Position numbers and translations under genes: made by a program. Positions 53,152-64,000 of a stretch of DNA of 64,000 bases are shown in pieces. Within the stretch, counting starts at the first letter, position 1, and each line of letters opens with the position of its first letter. This DNA comes from Gallionella sp. (lineage in GTDB: Bacteria > Pseudomonadota > Gammaproteobacteria > Burkholderiales > Gallionellaceae). The notes under the pieces were generated by a model, which saw only the letters and a list, made by a program, of their open reading frames with translations, did not search any database and was not told the DNA's origin. The stretch covers positions 1 to 64,000 of the forward strand of contig PLWV01000006.1 of the NCBI GenBank assembly GCA_003153155.1, in the 5' to 3' direction.

Positions 53152-54216
53152 CTAAGCACGTCCCGCGTAATTCTTTTCTACCCACTGCCGGTAGTTTCCG
53201 GACTGCACGCTGCTCACCCAGTCCTGATTTTCAAGGTACCACTTTACAGTTTTGCGGATGCCGGTCTCAAAAGTCTCGAGGGGTTTCCAGCCCAGCTCGC
53301 GTTCGATCTTGCGCGCATCGATGGCATAGCGGCGGTCGTGGCCGGGACGGTCGGTGACAAAGACGATCTGTTCGCGGTAAGACTTGCCGTCAGCTCGTGA
53401 ACAGAGTTCGTCGAGCAGCGCGCAAACCGTGTGCACGATGTCGAGATTGGCTTTTTCATTCCAGCCGCCGATGTTGTAGACCTCGCCCGGCTTGCCTTTT
53501 GTCAATACACAGCGTATCGCGGCGCAGTGATCCTTGACGTACAACCAGTCGCGGATTTGCTGGCCGTCGCCATATACCGGCAGCGATTTCCCCGCCAGCG
53601 CATTGACGATCATCAGCGGGATGAGCTTTTCCGGAAAGTGGTACGGACCATAGTTGTTGGAACAGTTGGTGGTCAGCACCGGCAAGCCGTAGGTGTGGTG
53701 ATAAGCCCGCACCAGATGGTCGCTGGCGGCCTTGCTGGCGGAGTAAGGGCTGTTCGGTTCGTAGCGTCTGGTTTCACTAAACGCCGGCTCGTCCTTAGCG
53801 AGCGAGCCATACACTTCGTCGGTGGAGACATGCAAAAAGCGGAAGCCGGATTTTTCCGCATCCGCCAAACCGTACCAGTAGGCGCGCACCGCCTCAAGCA
53901 AATGGAAAGTGCCGACGATGTTGGTTTGAATGAAATCTCCGGGGCCGTGGATGGAACGATCCACATGGCTTTCCGCCGCAAAATTGACGGCGGCGCGCGG
54001 GCGATGTTCGGCAAGCAGCTTGCCCACCAATTGCGCGTCGCCGATGTCGCCGCGCACAAAGATGTGGCGCGGGTCATTCTTGAGCGTAGCGAGGTTTTCC
54101 AGATTGCCCGCGTAAGTCAGCTTATCCAGATTGATTACGGTCTCATCGCTTTGCGCGAACCAGTCGAGGACGAAATTCGAACCAATAAAACCTGCGCCAC
54201 CAGTCACTAATATCAT
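53152..54216 (-). CDS. rfbB: dTDP-glucose 4,6-dehydratase
   Basis: [45 protein letters not shown]. Confidence 0.97.
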   Translation of the reverse strand: MILVTGGAGFIGSNFVLDWFAQSDETVINLDKLTYAGNLENLATLKNDPRHIFVRGDIGDAQLVGKLLAEHRPRAAVNFAAESHVDRSIHGPGDFIQTNIVGTFHLLEAVRAYWYGLADAEKSGFRFLHVSTDEVYGSLAKDEPAFSETRRYEPNSPYSASKAASDHLVRAYHHTYGLPVLTTNCSNNYGPYHFPEKLIPLMIVNALAGKSLPVYGDGQQIRDWLYVKDHCAAIRCVLTKGKPGEVYNIGGWNEKANLDIVHTVCALLDELCSRADGKSYREQIVFVTDRPGHDRRYAIDARKIERELGWKPLETFETGIRKTVKWYLENQDWVSSVQSGNYRQWVEKNYAGRA

Positions 54217-54399
54217 GTTATTTACCGCCTCGGACGAGGCGCGTTATGTCCCAAATGTGGCGCGATTATATTCGATGCGCTCAGTCAGTCATACATGCCA
54301 ATACTTCGCACAACTTTTTCAAGTTAACCGTAGGAACCACTTCCACATTCGGACCGAACGGCTAGCATTTTCTCAGACGTGAAATCACCTGCGCAATCA

Positions 54400-54985
54400 G
54401 CGAAGATGCCGGCTACGATACCATTCTGCCGTGGCGCGCAAGCCTTGCTCCAGCTTATATGGCGGAAACCAGGCCAATTCTCTTCATATCTTTTCATCAT
54501 TGACGCGCAACGAACCGAGCAATCTATCAACCTGCTCCGCGCGCGTCCCAATGCAGCAGCCATGACACCCAGCAGGGCGGGCGGAAAATAAAATCCGGCT
54601 ATTGCAACCCAATGCCCGGGCAATCTTTTCCACCAGCATCGCCGTCGAAACATCATCGCCATCACTGACCAAATAAGTCTGTCCGACGGCAGCGGGATGT
54701 GTCGCACAGGCGATCAAAGTATCCGCCAAATTGCCCACATATACCAGACTGCGCACATTGTTCGCGCCCGCCAGCGGCAATGGAATTCCTCGATCGATTG
54801 CGGCCAGCAGGCTGATGAAATTCCCTTTCAAACCGGGACCATAAACCAACGGCGGGCGCACGATCACGACCTCAAGCCCGGTTTCTTGTGAATGCGCTGC
54901 AAGTCTTGTTCGGCCCGCCATTTCGAGATGGCGTAAGGATCTTGCGGATTGGGTTCCTCTGACTCCGCAAAGCGTTGCGCTAAAG
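54400..54985 (-). pseudogene. Decayed NAD-dependent epimerase/dehydratase fragment
   Basis: VVIVRPPLVYGPGLKGNFISLLAAIDRGIPLPLAGANNVRSLVYVGNLADTLIAC is mid/C-terminal epimerase; N-terminal Rossmann part absent; in-frame TGA (VNDEKI*RELAWFPPYKLEQGLRATAEWYRS) and apparent frameshifts. Confidence 0.8.
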
Positions 54986-55190
54986 ACCAGAGTAAACACC
55001 AGCATGATAAGTAATGGGCGCGCCAATGCCCACGTGATGCAAATGGTGGTCTTGTAGCTCACAAGAATATCGCGCCAAGCCAAAAAGAAGAACAGTTCGC
55101 GGTAACGCCACAGGTCTCGCCAGTAATGGCGCCGTCCTGCCTGCCTCGATAACTAGTGTTGACTGATTAGCGTGTGGATTGATCATGCAA
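54986..55190 (-). pseudogene. N-terminal fragment of ABC-2 polysaccharide export permease (Wzm-like), frameshifted
   Basis: [17 protein letters not shown] then, in another frame, RHYWRDLWRYRELFFFLAWRDILVSYKTTICITWALARPLLIMLVFTLVFS; fused to the epimerase remnant. Confidence 0.78.
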
Positions 55191-55728
55191 ACAATTCCGC
55201 TGCACTAAAGTTTTTACCTTGCGCATCTTTACCGGAAACTACCGGGGCAGCCTGCAGCTTCCAATCTATCGCCAGCTTCTGATCATCCCAACGTATGCAG
55301 CGTTCGTGCTCCGGGAACCAGTAATCGGTGGTCTTGTACAAAAATTCTGCGGTCTCTGAAAGGACAAGGAAGCCATGCGCAAAACCTTCCGGTATCCACA
55401 GCATGAGCTTGTTCTCGGCCGATAATTCCAGCGAGACATGCCGCCCGAAAGTCGGTGAATCTTTCCGGATATCCACCGCAATATCGAGCACCGCGCCTTG
55501 CACCACGCGCACCAATTTGCCTTGCGGATGCTGGATCTGATAGTGCAATCCGCGCAGCACATTTTGAGCAGAGCGCGAGTGGTTGTCCTGCACGAAATCC
55601 ACATCACGGCCAGTCAGCTCGGCGAACCTGCGCCGATTGAAACTTTCAAAAAAGAAGCCGCGATCATCGCCAAATACTTTGGGTTCGAAGATCAGCAGGT
55701 CGGGGATGGCGGTATGAATCAGTTTCAT
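55183..55728 (-). CDS. rfbC: dTDP-4-dehydrorhamnose 3,5-epimerase
   Basis: [36 protein letters not shown]. Confidence 0.97.
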   Translation of the reverse strand: MKLIHTAIPDLLIFEPKVFGDDRGFFFESFNRRRFAELTGRDVDFVQDNHSRSAQNVLRGLHYQIQHPQGKLVRVVQGAVLDIAVDIRKDSPTFGRHVSLELSAENKLMLWIPEGFAHGFLVLSETAEFLYKTTDYWFPEHERCIRWDDQKLAIDWKLQAAPVVSGKDAQGKNFSAAELFA

Positions 55729-56627
55729 TCTGGCGCACCCTTTTCCTTAAGCACCCGCATCAAGTAGGCGCCATAGCCGCTCTTAAGCAGGGGTGCGGCG
55801 AGCTTCTCCAGTTGCGCAGCATTGACAAATCCCATGTGATAGGCGATCTCTTCCGGGCAGGCGATCTTGAGTCCCTGGCGATGTTCGATGGTCTGGATGA
55901 ACTGGCTGGCTTCGAGCAATGATTCGTGCGTGCCGGTATCCAGCCAAGCGTAGCCGCGCCCCATGATTTCAACGGACAAGCTGGAGCGCGCCAGATAGAG
56001 GCGGTTGACATCGGTGATTTCCAATTCACCGCGCGGGGAAGGTTTGAGGTTGGCGGCAATATCCACGACGGTATTGTCGTAAAAGTAGAGGCCGGTGACG
56101 GCATAATTGGACTTGGGCTGCGCGGGTTTTTCTTCCAGCGAAACAGCATGTCCGTTCGCATCGAACTCCACCACCCCATACCGCTCCGGGTCGCGCACAT
56201 GATAGGCGAACACGGTCGCGCCTGTTGCGCGCCGTGCCGCGTTTGCCAATTGATGCTGGAAGGCATGCCCGTAAAAGATGTTGTCCCCCAGCACCAGCGC
56301 GGAAGGGTGGTTGCCGATGAAGTCACGCCCGATGATGAAGGCCTGCGCCAGGCCGTCCGGCGAGGGTTGCACGGCATATTGCAGATTCAGTCCCCACGCG
56401 CTGCCATCGCCCAGCAATTGCTGGAATCGCGGCGTGTCTTGCGGCGTGGAGATGATCAGGATGTCGCGTATCCCCGCCAGCATGAGGGTGGACAGTGGAT
56501 AATAGATCATCGGCTTATCGTAAATGGGCAGCAGTTGCTTGGATACCGCCAGAGTCACCGGATGCAGGCGTGTGCCGGAACCACCGGCGAGGATGATGCC
56601 TTTTCTGGCAAGCTGGGAATGGCTCAT
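55725..56627 (-). CDS. rfbA: Glucose-1-phosphate thymidylyltransferase
   Basis: [44 protein letters not shown]. Confidence 0.97.
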   Translation of the reverse strand: MSHSQLARKGIILAGGSGTRLHPVTLAVSKQLLPIYDKPMIYYPLSTLMLAGIRDILIISTPQDTPRFQQLLGDGSAWGLNLQYAVQPSPDGLAQAFIIGRDFIGNHPSALVLGDNIFYGHAFQHQLANAARRATGATVFAYHVRDPERYGVVEFDANGHAVSLEEKPAQPKSNYAVTGLYFYDNTVVDIAANLKPSPRGELEITDVNRLYLARSSLSVEIMGRGYAWLDTGTHESLLEASQFIQTIEHRQGLKIACPEEIAYHMGFVNAAQLEKLAAPLLKSGYGAYLMRVLKEKGAPE

Positions 56628-56738
56628 GCTGCGCTTCCTTTGCTGCGCGGGCCGGTCAGTGATTTTCCGGTGCGGCCGGTTGATCTTAAAGTGATGCGAT
56701 CTGGGGTCGCCAAGCCTGTCCTGAGCTTGATAAAACGA

Positions 56739-56802
56739 CTGATGAAGCTACTAGCCATCTGACTAAGCCGCCAAACTACGGCAGCTAAGTCATTGGTTAT
56801 GT
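56739..56802 (-). repeat. Dispersed hairpin repeat, copy D (subtype II)
   Basis: Minus strand: cataaccaaTGACTtAGCTGCC gtagttt GGCGGCTtAGTCAgatggctagtagcttcatcag. Confidence 0.88.
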
Positions 56803-56841
56803 CGAAGTGGTCGGGCATGGCCAAGTCGAACATAATGGTTT

Positions 56842-57801
56842 TCATAATTGCGGCTCGCTGAATATTTTGTAAGTCAGATTAATTCCTTCTTTCAGGCTTG
56901 TTTTTGCCTTCCATCCCAAGCCTTGAATTTTGCCTACATCGAGCACTTTGCGCATCGTGCCATCCGGCTTTGAGGTGTCTTGAACGAACTTGCCCCTGTA
57001 GCCGACCACATCGGCTATCGCTTCTGCCAGTTCCCGGATGGTCAGGTCTGCACCCGTGCCCACGTTTATCAGCGGACATTGCGACGGCTCCACCAGGGCG
57101 TTGTAGCGTTCGTCATCCAGGGTGGCGAGGAACACCAGCGCGTTCGCCAGATCGTCCACGTACAGAAACTCGCGCTTGGGCGTGCCGCTACCCCAGAGCA
57201 CCACCTCGGCCGCACCGGATATTTTCGCTTCGTGCATTTTGCGAATCAGAGCGGGCAGGACATGGGAGTTGTTCAGGTCATAGTTGTCGCCCGGTCCGTA
57301 CAAATTGGTCGGCATGGCCGCCAGCCACTTCGTGCCATATTGGCGATTGTACGACCAGCACATTTCGATGCCGGCGATCTTCGCCAGCGCGTAAGGCCGG
57401 TTGGTCGCTTCCAGCGGGCCGGTAAGCAGGTATTCTTCCTTGATCGGTTGCGGGCAGTCGCGCGGGTAGATGCAGGAACTGCCTAGGAAGATCAGGCGTT
57501 TGACTTGCGCGCGATGCGCGGCACGGCAGATATTGGCTTCGATGAGCAAGTTGCTCATCAGGAAATCCACCGGGTAGCTGTTGTTGGCATGAATGCCCCC
57601 GACTTTGGCGGCGGCCAGAAACACCACTTCGGGACGTTCTTGCTCGAAGAATTTTTGCGTGGCGGCCGCGTCTTCCAGGTCTAACTCGGCATGCGTTCGA
57701 ATCACGATGTTAGTGTAGCCTTGCCGCTGCAACTCGCGCGCGATCGCGCTGCCTGCCAGGCCGCGATGGCCGGCGATGTAGATTTTGGTTTTCCTGTCCA
57801 T
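56842..57801 (-). CDS. fcl: GDP-L-fucose synthase
   Basis: KIYIAGHRGLAGSAIARELQRQGY, FLGSSCIYPRDCPQPIKEEYLLTGPLEATNRPYALAKIAGIEMCWSYNRQYG. Confidence 0.97.
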   Translation of the reverse strand: MDRKTKIYIAGHRGLAGSAIARELQRQGYTNIVIRTHAELDLEDAAATQKFFEQERPEVVFLAAAKVGGIHANNSYPVDFLMSNLLIEANICRAAHRAQVKRLIFLGSSCIYPRDCPQPIKEEYLLTGPLEATNRPYALAKIAGIEMCWSYNRQYGTKWLAAMPTNLYGPGDNYDLNNSHVLPALIRKMHEAKISGAAEVVLWGSGTPKREFLYVDDLANALVFLATLDDERYNALVEPSQCPLINVGTGADLTIRELAEAIADVVGYRGKFVQDTSKPDGTMRKVLDVGKIQGLGWKAKTSLKEGINLTYKIFSEPQL

Positions 57802-57812
57802 CGTAGCTTTGT

Positions 57813-58928
57813 CTATTCGTGGTAATCGTAAGCCGCGAAGCCGTGCTTCTTGACCAACTCGTCACGCTTGGCACTCTTGAAATCTTCACGCATCATTTCA
57901 GCCACCAGTTCGTGGAAGGTGATCTTGGGTGTCCAGCCGAGCTTTTGTTTTGCCTTGGTTGGGTCGCCCAGCAAGGTCTCGACTTCAGTAGGACGGAAGT
58001 AGCGCGAATCGACTTGAACGATGCACTTGCCGGCGGCGTCGTAGCCTTTTTCGTCCACTCCTTTGCCTTTCCATTTGATGCTGATGTCCAATTCACGCGC
58101 GGCGATTTCGACGAACTGGCGCACGCTGTATTGCACACCCGATGCAATGACGAAGTCTTCCGGTTGATCTTGTTGCAGCATCAGCCACTGCATTTCAACG
58201 TAGTCTTTGGCATGTCCCCAATCGCGCAAGGCTTCAAGATTGCCGAGGTAGAGGCAATCCTGCAATCCGAGCTTGATGCGCGCCAGCGCGCGGGTGATCT
58301 TGCGCGTGACGAAGGTTTCGCCACGGACCGGACTTTCATGATTGAACAGGATGCCATTGCAAGCGTAGATGCCGTATGCCTCGCGGTAATTGACGGTGAT
58401 CCAGTAAGCATAAAGCTTGGCGACCGCATAAGGACTGCGCGGATAGAACGGGGTGGTTTCCTTTTGCGGAGTCTCCTGCACCAACCCGTACAGTTCGGAA
58501 GTGGATGCCTGGTAGAAGCGGGCCTTCTTTTCCAGACCAAGGATGCGGATCGCTTCGAGGATGCGCAGTGTGCCGATGCCGTCCGCATTGGCGGTGTATT
58601 CCGGGGTTTCAAACGACACTGCCACGTGGCTCATCGCAGCGAGGTTGTAGATCTCGTCCGGTTGCACTTGCTGGATGATGCGGATCAGGTTGGTGGAGTC
58701 GGTGAGGTCGCCGTAGTGCAAGATGAAGCTGGCCTTTTTGACATGCGGGTCTTGGTAAAGATGATCGATACGATCGGTGTTGAACAAGGATGAACGGCGC
58801 TTTACGCCATGCACCACATAGCCCTTTTTGAGCAATAACTCTGCGAGGTAGGCACCGTCCTGGCCGGTGATGCCGGTGATCAACGCGACCTTGGGTCGCT
58901 GAGAGCTCAGGGCTGTGGATTTGGTCAT
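57813..58928 (-). CDS. gmd: GDP-mannose 4,6-dehydratase
   Basis: [45 protein letters not shown]. Confidence 0.97.
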   Translation of the reverse strand: MTKSTALSSQRPKVALITGITGQDGAYLAELLLKKGYVVHGVKRRSSLFNTDRIDHLYQDPHVKKASFILHYGDLTDSTNLIRIIQQVQPDEIYNLAAMSHVAVSFETPEYTANADGIGTLRILEAIRILGLEKKARFYQASTSELYGLVQETPQKETTPFYPRSPYAVAKLYAYWITVNYREAYGIYACNGILFNHESPVRGETFVTRKITRALARIKLGLQDCLYLGNLEALRDWGHAKDYVEMQWLMLQQDQPEDFVIASGVQYSVRQFVEIAARELDISIKWKGKGVDEKGYDAAGKCIVQVDSRYFRPTEVETLLGDPTKAKQKLGWTPKITFHELVAEMMREDFKSAKRDELVKKHGFAAYDYHE

Positions 58929-59154
58929 TTGTTGTCTCTCTGTTCTTTAAACGGCGGTACGCAGGCCATCTATGATGCGCGAAAGTTCGCTGGTACTGCT
59001 GTTCATGGGATCAATTGTTTTCTGGTTAATATATCCGGCATCACGGGCGGCATAGTTGCCAGAGCGAACTTCGGCAAATGTGTGCTATTGCAGTTACTCA
59101 TGAACGTTCTCCAGCAGTTTTTCTCTTTGAACCTTTTACCTTGTCCCTATCATC

Positions 59155-60561
59155 TTAATGGAGCGTCTGATTGACTTTGCTCAGGTCTTCTTCGCCCAGC
59201 GAACCCACTGCCTGTTTCAGGCGCAGTTGGCTGAGAAGGTAATCGTATTGAGCCTGATAAAGATCTCGGCGGGTGGAAAAAAGCTGCTGCTGCGCATTCA
59301 GCACATCGAGGTTGGTGCGCACGCCGACTTCTTGTCCCAGCTTGCTGGCCTCCAGTACGCTTTCGCTGGAGGTGAGCGCTTGTTGCAACGCCTGGACTTG
59401 GGCGACACCGCTGACCACACCCAGATAGGCTTGGCGGGCTTGCTGCGCGACGTTGCGGCGGCCATTTTCCAATTCTTGCCTGGCACGCTCGCGATTGGCT
59501 TCCGCTTCGCGCCATTTGGAATTCACCACACCACCCTGGAACAGCGGCATATTCAGTTGCAGGCCAATGGTCTTGTTGGTGCTTTCGGTGCCCAGGATAA
59601 GGCTGCCGACGTTGGTATTCCTGGAATAGTTCGCCATGATATCCACCGTCGGATAGTGCCCACCCCGGTTACGCGCTACTTCTTTCTCGGCGATCTCGGC
59701 ACTCGCCTGAGCGATAGCAAGCTGCAAATTGTTCAACTGCGCTTCTTCCACCCACTTCTCCATGTTGGCGGGTTGCGGTACTTCCAGCTTGAATTCTTTG
59801 CCGAGGGGGGTGAGGTCGCCCGGCGTGGCATTGATCAGTTGCTGCAAGGCACTGCGTTTGATTTCCAGATTGTTCTGCGCAGCGATCTCCTGCGCGCCGG
59901 TCAGGTCATAACGCGCTTGCGCCTCAAGGGTGTCGGTGATGGTGGCAGTGCCTACCTCGAAATTGCGCTTGGCTTGTGCGTGCTGTTCGGAAATAGCGGT
60001 CTTCTGCGCATTAACTAGCTGCACGCTGTCTTGCGCGATCAGCACGTCGAAGTAGGCTTGTGCGACGCGCAACATCAAATCCTGTTCGGCGATCTTGAGT
60101 TGTAACTCGGCTTGCGCTGCCTGCAATTCGGACTCGGTATAGACCAGCCAGTATTGCTGGCGGAACAACGGCTGCACCAGGCTCACACCATAGCTATGGC
60201 TGTTGAAACGGGACTCGCTTGGAAATATGACCGCGAACGCGGGAGGCACTGATTGAAGTGCAGCGCCGTACTGCACATTTTGATCGTTATACGTAGTGTT
60301 CGCGTTGAGATTGATCGAGGGCATCAACAACGAACGGCCCTGCGGTAACTTTTCCTGACCGGCTTGTTGAGTGGCGCGCGCAGCGGCAAACACCGGGTCG
60401 TTTGCTTGTGCGGCACGGAAGGTTTCCAACAGATCGGCAGCCTGTGCCCAGCCGCTTGCGACTAGAAATGTTGCCAGGAAAAGTGGTTTTAGTTTTATCA
60501 ATTTTTGCACAACCAATATATTAGAAGTTGCTAATATACATCTTATCACCGCAACGCGCAA
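59155..60561 (-). CDS. tolC: TolC family outer-membrane efflux protein
   Basis: DLLETFRAAQANDPVFAAARA, repeated coiled-coil OEP pattern, LDVLNAQQQLFSTRRDLYQAQYDYLLSQLRLKQAVGSL; start uncertain. Confidence 0.94.
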   Translation of the reverse strand: MRVAVIRCILATSNILVVQKLIKLKPLFLATFLVASGWAQAADLLETFRAAQANDPVFAAARATQQAGQEKLPQGRSLLMPSINLNANTTYNDQNVQYGAALQSVPPAFAVIFPSESRFNSHSYGVSLVQPLFRQQYWLVYTESELQAAQAELQLKIAEQDLMLRVAQAYFDVLIAQDSVQLVNAQKTAISEQHAQAKRNFEVGTATITDTLEAQARYDLTGAQEIAAQNNLEIKRSALQQLINATPGDLTPLGKEFKLEVPQPANMEKWVEEAQLNNLQLAIAQASAEIAEKEVARNRGGHYPTVDIMANYSRNTNVGSLILGTESTNKTIGLQLNMPLFQGGVVNSKWREAEANRERARQELENGRRNVAQQARQAYLGVVSGVAQVQALQQALTSSESVLEASKLGQEVGVRTNLDVLNAQQQLFSTRRDLYQAQYDYLLSQLRLKQAVGSLGEEDLSKVNQTLH

Positions 60562-60573
60562 TCTCGGACAAGC

Positions 60574-61257
60574 TCAGAACACGAACCGCTTGGGCTGCAG
60601 CGCATTTTGCAGCGGTGCGACGCAGGCTTCCATGATGTTGAGGGTCTCAAAGGCATCCGCTGCGACGCGAGTGATCAGCCTGGCTTCCATCACCGGCGCA
60701 TCGCCGACGATAGCGAACAACCGCCCGCCAATATTCAGGCTGTTCTGAAACGCTACCGGCAGCACTGGCGTCGAACCGGTCAGCACGATGACATCATAAC
60801 TCGCACCGGTGCCGGGATAAGAGTCATTCATACCGCCGCTCCAGCCGCGTGCTGCGTCACCGATTTCCAGTGTGATGTGATCGCGATGGTAAGCATACAG
60901 GTGTTGCTTGGCCATGGCACTCAATTCCGGCACGATCTCGACCGAAGTCACATGCCCCGCCAACAAAGAGAGCAGCGCGGTCAGATAGCCGCTCCCGGTA
61001 CCCACCTCCAGCACCTTGTCGCTGCGGGTAAGGTGCAACTCTTGTACCGTACGCGCTTCCAGCTTGGGCTGCCACATGGATGCACCATAGCCCAATGGGA
61101 TTTCCATATCCATGAAAGCCATTTCGCGCTTGCCCTCCGGCACAAAGTGCTCGCGGCGAACGTGTTTGAGCAACTCCAGAATTCGTTCTTCCAGCACTTC
61201 GCATGGGCGGATCTGCTGCTCTATCATATTGAAGCGCGCCTGTTCCATATCTAGCAT
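60574..61257 (-). CDS. Protein-L-isoaspartate O-methyltransferase family protein
   Basis: Start reassigned to MLDMEQARFNMIEQQIRP; VLEVGTGSGYLTALLSLLAGHVTSVEI. Confidence 0.9.
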   Translation of the reverse strand: MLDMEQARFNMIEQQIRPCEVLEERILELLKHVRREHFVPEGKREMAFMDMEIPLGYGASMWQPKLEARTVQELHLTRSDKVLEVGTGSGYLTALLSLLAGHVTSVEIVPELSAMAKQHLYAYHRDHITLEIGDAARGWSGGMNDSYPGTGASYDVIVLTGSTPVLPVAFQNSLNIGGRLFAIVGDAPVMEARLITRVAADAFETLNIMEACVAPLQNALQPKRFVF

Positions 61258-61387
61258 TTCTCTCTCCCAATTATGCTGCATTTATCGGTGTGCATTTCTG
61301 CGGCAGTATAGCAAGCCCTCCCCTATGGCTCAATGTTGCCCTATTTGGCTTGCTTTTCGCCGACCTTTCCATTACCTTGCGGGCTTC

Positions 61388-61474
61388 GCTAGGGGTCTTC
61401 GCCAGCATCTCAAATAATGGGCGGAGTGAGATACACCCTTTGAACCTGTACGGGTAATGCCGTCGTAGGGAAGC
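61388..61474 (+). promoter_or_regulatory. TPP riboswitch (thi box) upstream of thiC
   Basis: aggggtcttcgcc...gagtgagatacaccctttgaacctgtacgggtaatgccgtcgtagggaag matches the THI-element core (CTGAGA-like, ACCCTTTGAACCTG, GGGTAATGCC, CGTAGGGA). Confidence 0.92.
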
Positions 61475-61500
61475 ATCTACTAGATGCTTCCCGAATTTTT
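61468..61500 (+). terminator. Putative attenuator hairpin of the thiC riboswitch
   Basis: GGGAAGCATCT act AGATGCTTCCC followed by gaattttt; lies just before the thiC SD aggagc. Confidence 0.75.
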
Positions 61501-61502
61501 AG

Positions 61503-63413
<1,911 letters not shown>

Positions 63414-63414
63414 T

Positions 63415-64000
63415 GTGGATTTGATTTACTGGAAAGCCCTGATACTGGGCATCGTCGAGGGACTGACTGAGTTTTTACCGGTCTCCTCCACCGGACATTT
63501 GATCCTGGCTGGCGACCTGCTCGATTTCAACGACGAGAAGGGCAAGGTGTTCGAGATCGTGATCCAGTTCGCGGCGATCTTGGCGGTGTGCTGGGAATAT
63601 CGCGCCAAGCTGGGCTCGGTAGTCAGCGGCCTGGTGCAAAAACAGGAAGCCGCGCAACGCTTCACGGCCAATCTGTTCATCGCATTTTTACCCGCAGCGA
63701 TTCTGGGATTATTATTCGCCGGCAAAATCAAGCAACATTTATTCGCGCCGGTTCCAGTGGCTCTGGCGTTCATCGTGGGCGGCCTGTTCATCCTGTGGGC
63801 AGAAAAGCGCGATCACAAGATCACCGTCGAAACGGTGGACGACATGGGCTGGAAGGATGCGTTGAAGGTAGGCTGCGCGCAAGCATTGGCGCTGATTCCG
63901 GGCACTTCGCGTTCCGGCGCCACCATCATCGGCGGATTGTTCTTTGGGCTTTCACGCAAGGCGGCGACGGAGTTTTCTTTTTTCCTCGCCATTCCCACAT
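63415..64000 (+). CDS. uppP: Undecaprenyl-diphosphatase (partial, runs off window end)
   Basis: GTG start; [55 protein letters not shown]. Confidence 0.93.
   Translation, partial: MDLIYWKALILGIVEGLTEFLPVSSTGHLILAGDLLDFNDEKGKVFEIVIQFAAILAVCWEYRAKLGSVVSGLVQKQEAAQRFTANLFIAFLPAAILGLLFAGKIKQHLFAPVPVALAFIVGGLFILWAEKRDHKITVETVDDMGWKDALKVGCAQALALIPGTSRSGATIIGGLFFGLSRKAATEFSFFLAIPT

Noticed and set aside
54484-55083. 199-aa ORF as a single membrane/epimerase gene
   Set aside because: It joins an ABC-2 permease N-terminus to an epimerase fragment; both are truncated and frameshifted, so it is called as pseudogene remnants.
57819-58793. 324-aa plus-strand ORF opposite gmd
   Set aside because: Antisense to an unambiguous GDP-mannose dehydratase gene.

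Overview
Chromosomal window from a betaproteobacterium, probably Nitrosomonadales/Gallionellaceae-like (inferred from gene content and synteny; not verified). It is densely coding, mostly core metabolism: glgP, rpe-gph-trpE-(FAD oxidoreductase)-trpG-trpD, hemCDXY, ppc, an AlgZ/AlgR-like LytTR two-component pair, argH, an operon of TonB receptor + periplasmic binding protein + GGDEF/EAL protein, an operon of a TPP enzyme with two citrate-synthase-like proteins, grxD, a cation/proton antiporter, oxyR<>katA-sORF-dps, ubiA, ubiC-recG, ridA, pgm, rpiA, phoU-ppx, an rfb/fcl/gmd nucleotide-sugar cluster, tolC, pcm, TPP riboswitch-thiC and partial uppP. The most unusual signal is a family of ~64-bp dispersed repeats, at least six recognisable copies at five loci. 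Each copy forms a hairpin with conserved flanks, a variable stem kept paired by compensatory changes, and a conserved T.T mismatch. Copies lie inside or beside other palindromic repeats, and one tandem pair lies in frame inside hemD. Other notable items are a tal'-'pgm deletion scar beside an internally deleted IS630-type element with TA target duplication, a 153-bp MITE-like element between hemC and ppc, a decayed wzm/epimerase chimera in the rfb cluster, in-frame repeat insertions in hemX, REPIN-like palindromes and an unlisted 49-aa ORF between katA and dps. All calls come from reading the sequence and ORF track; no database search was run.
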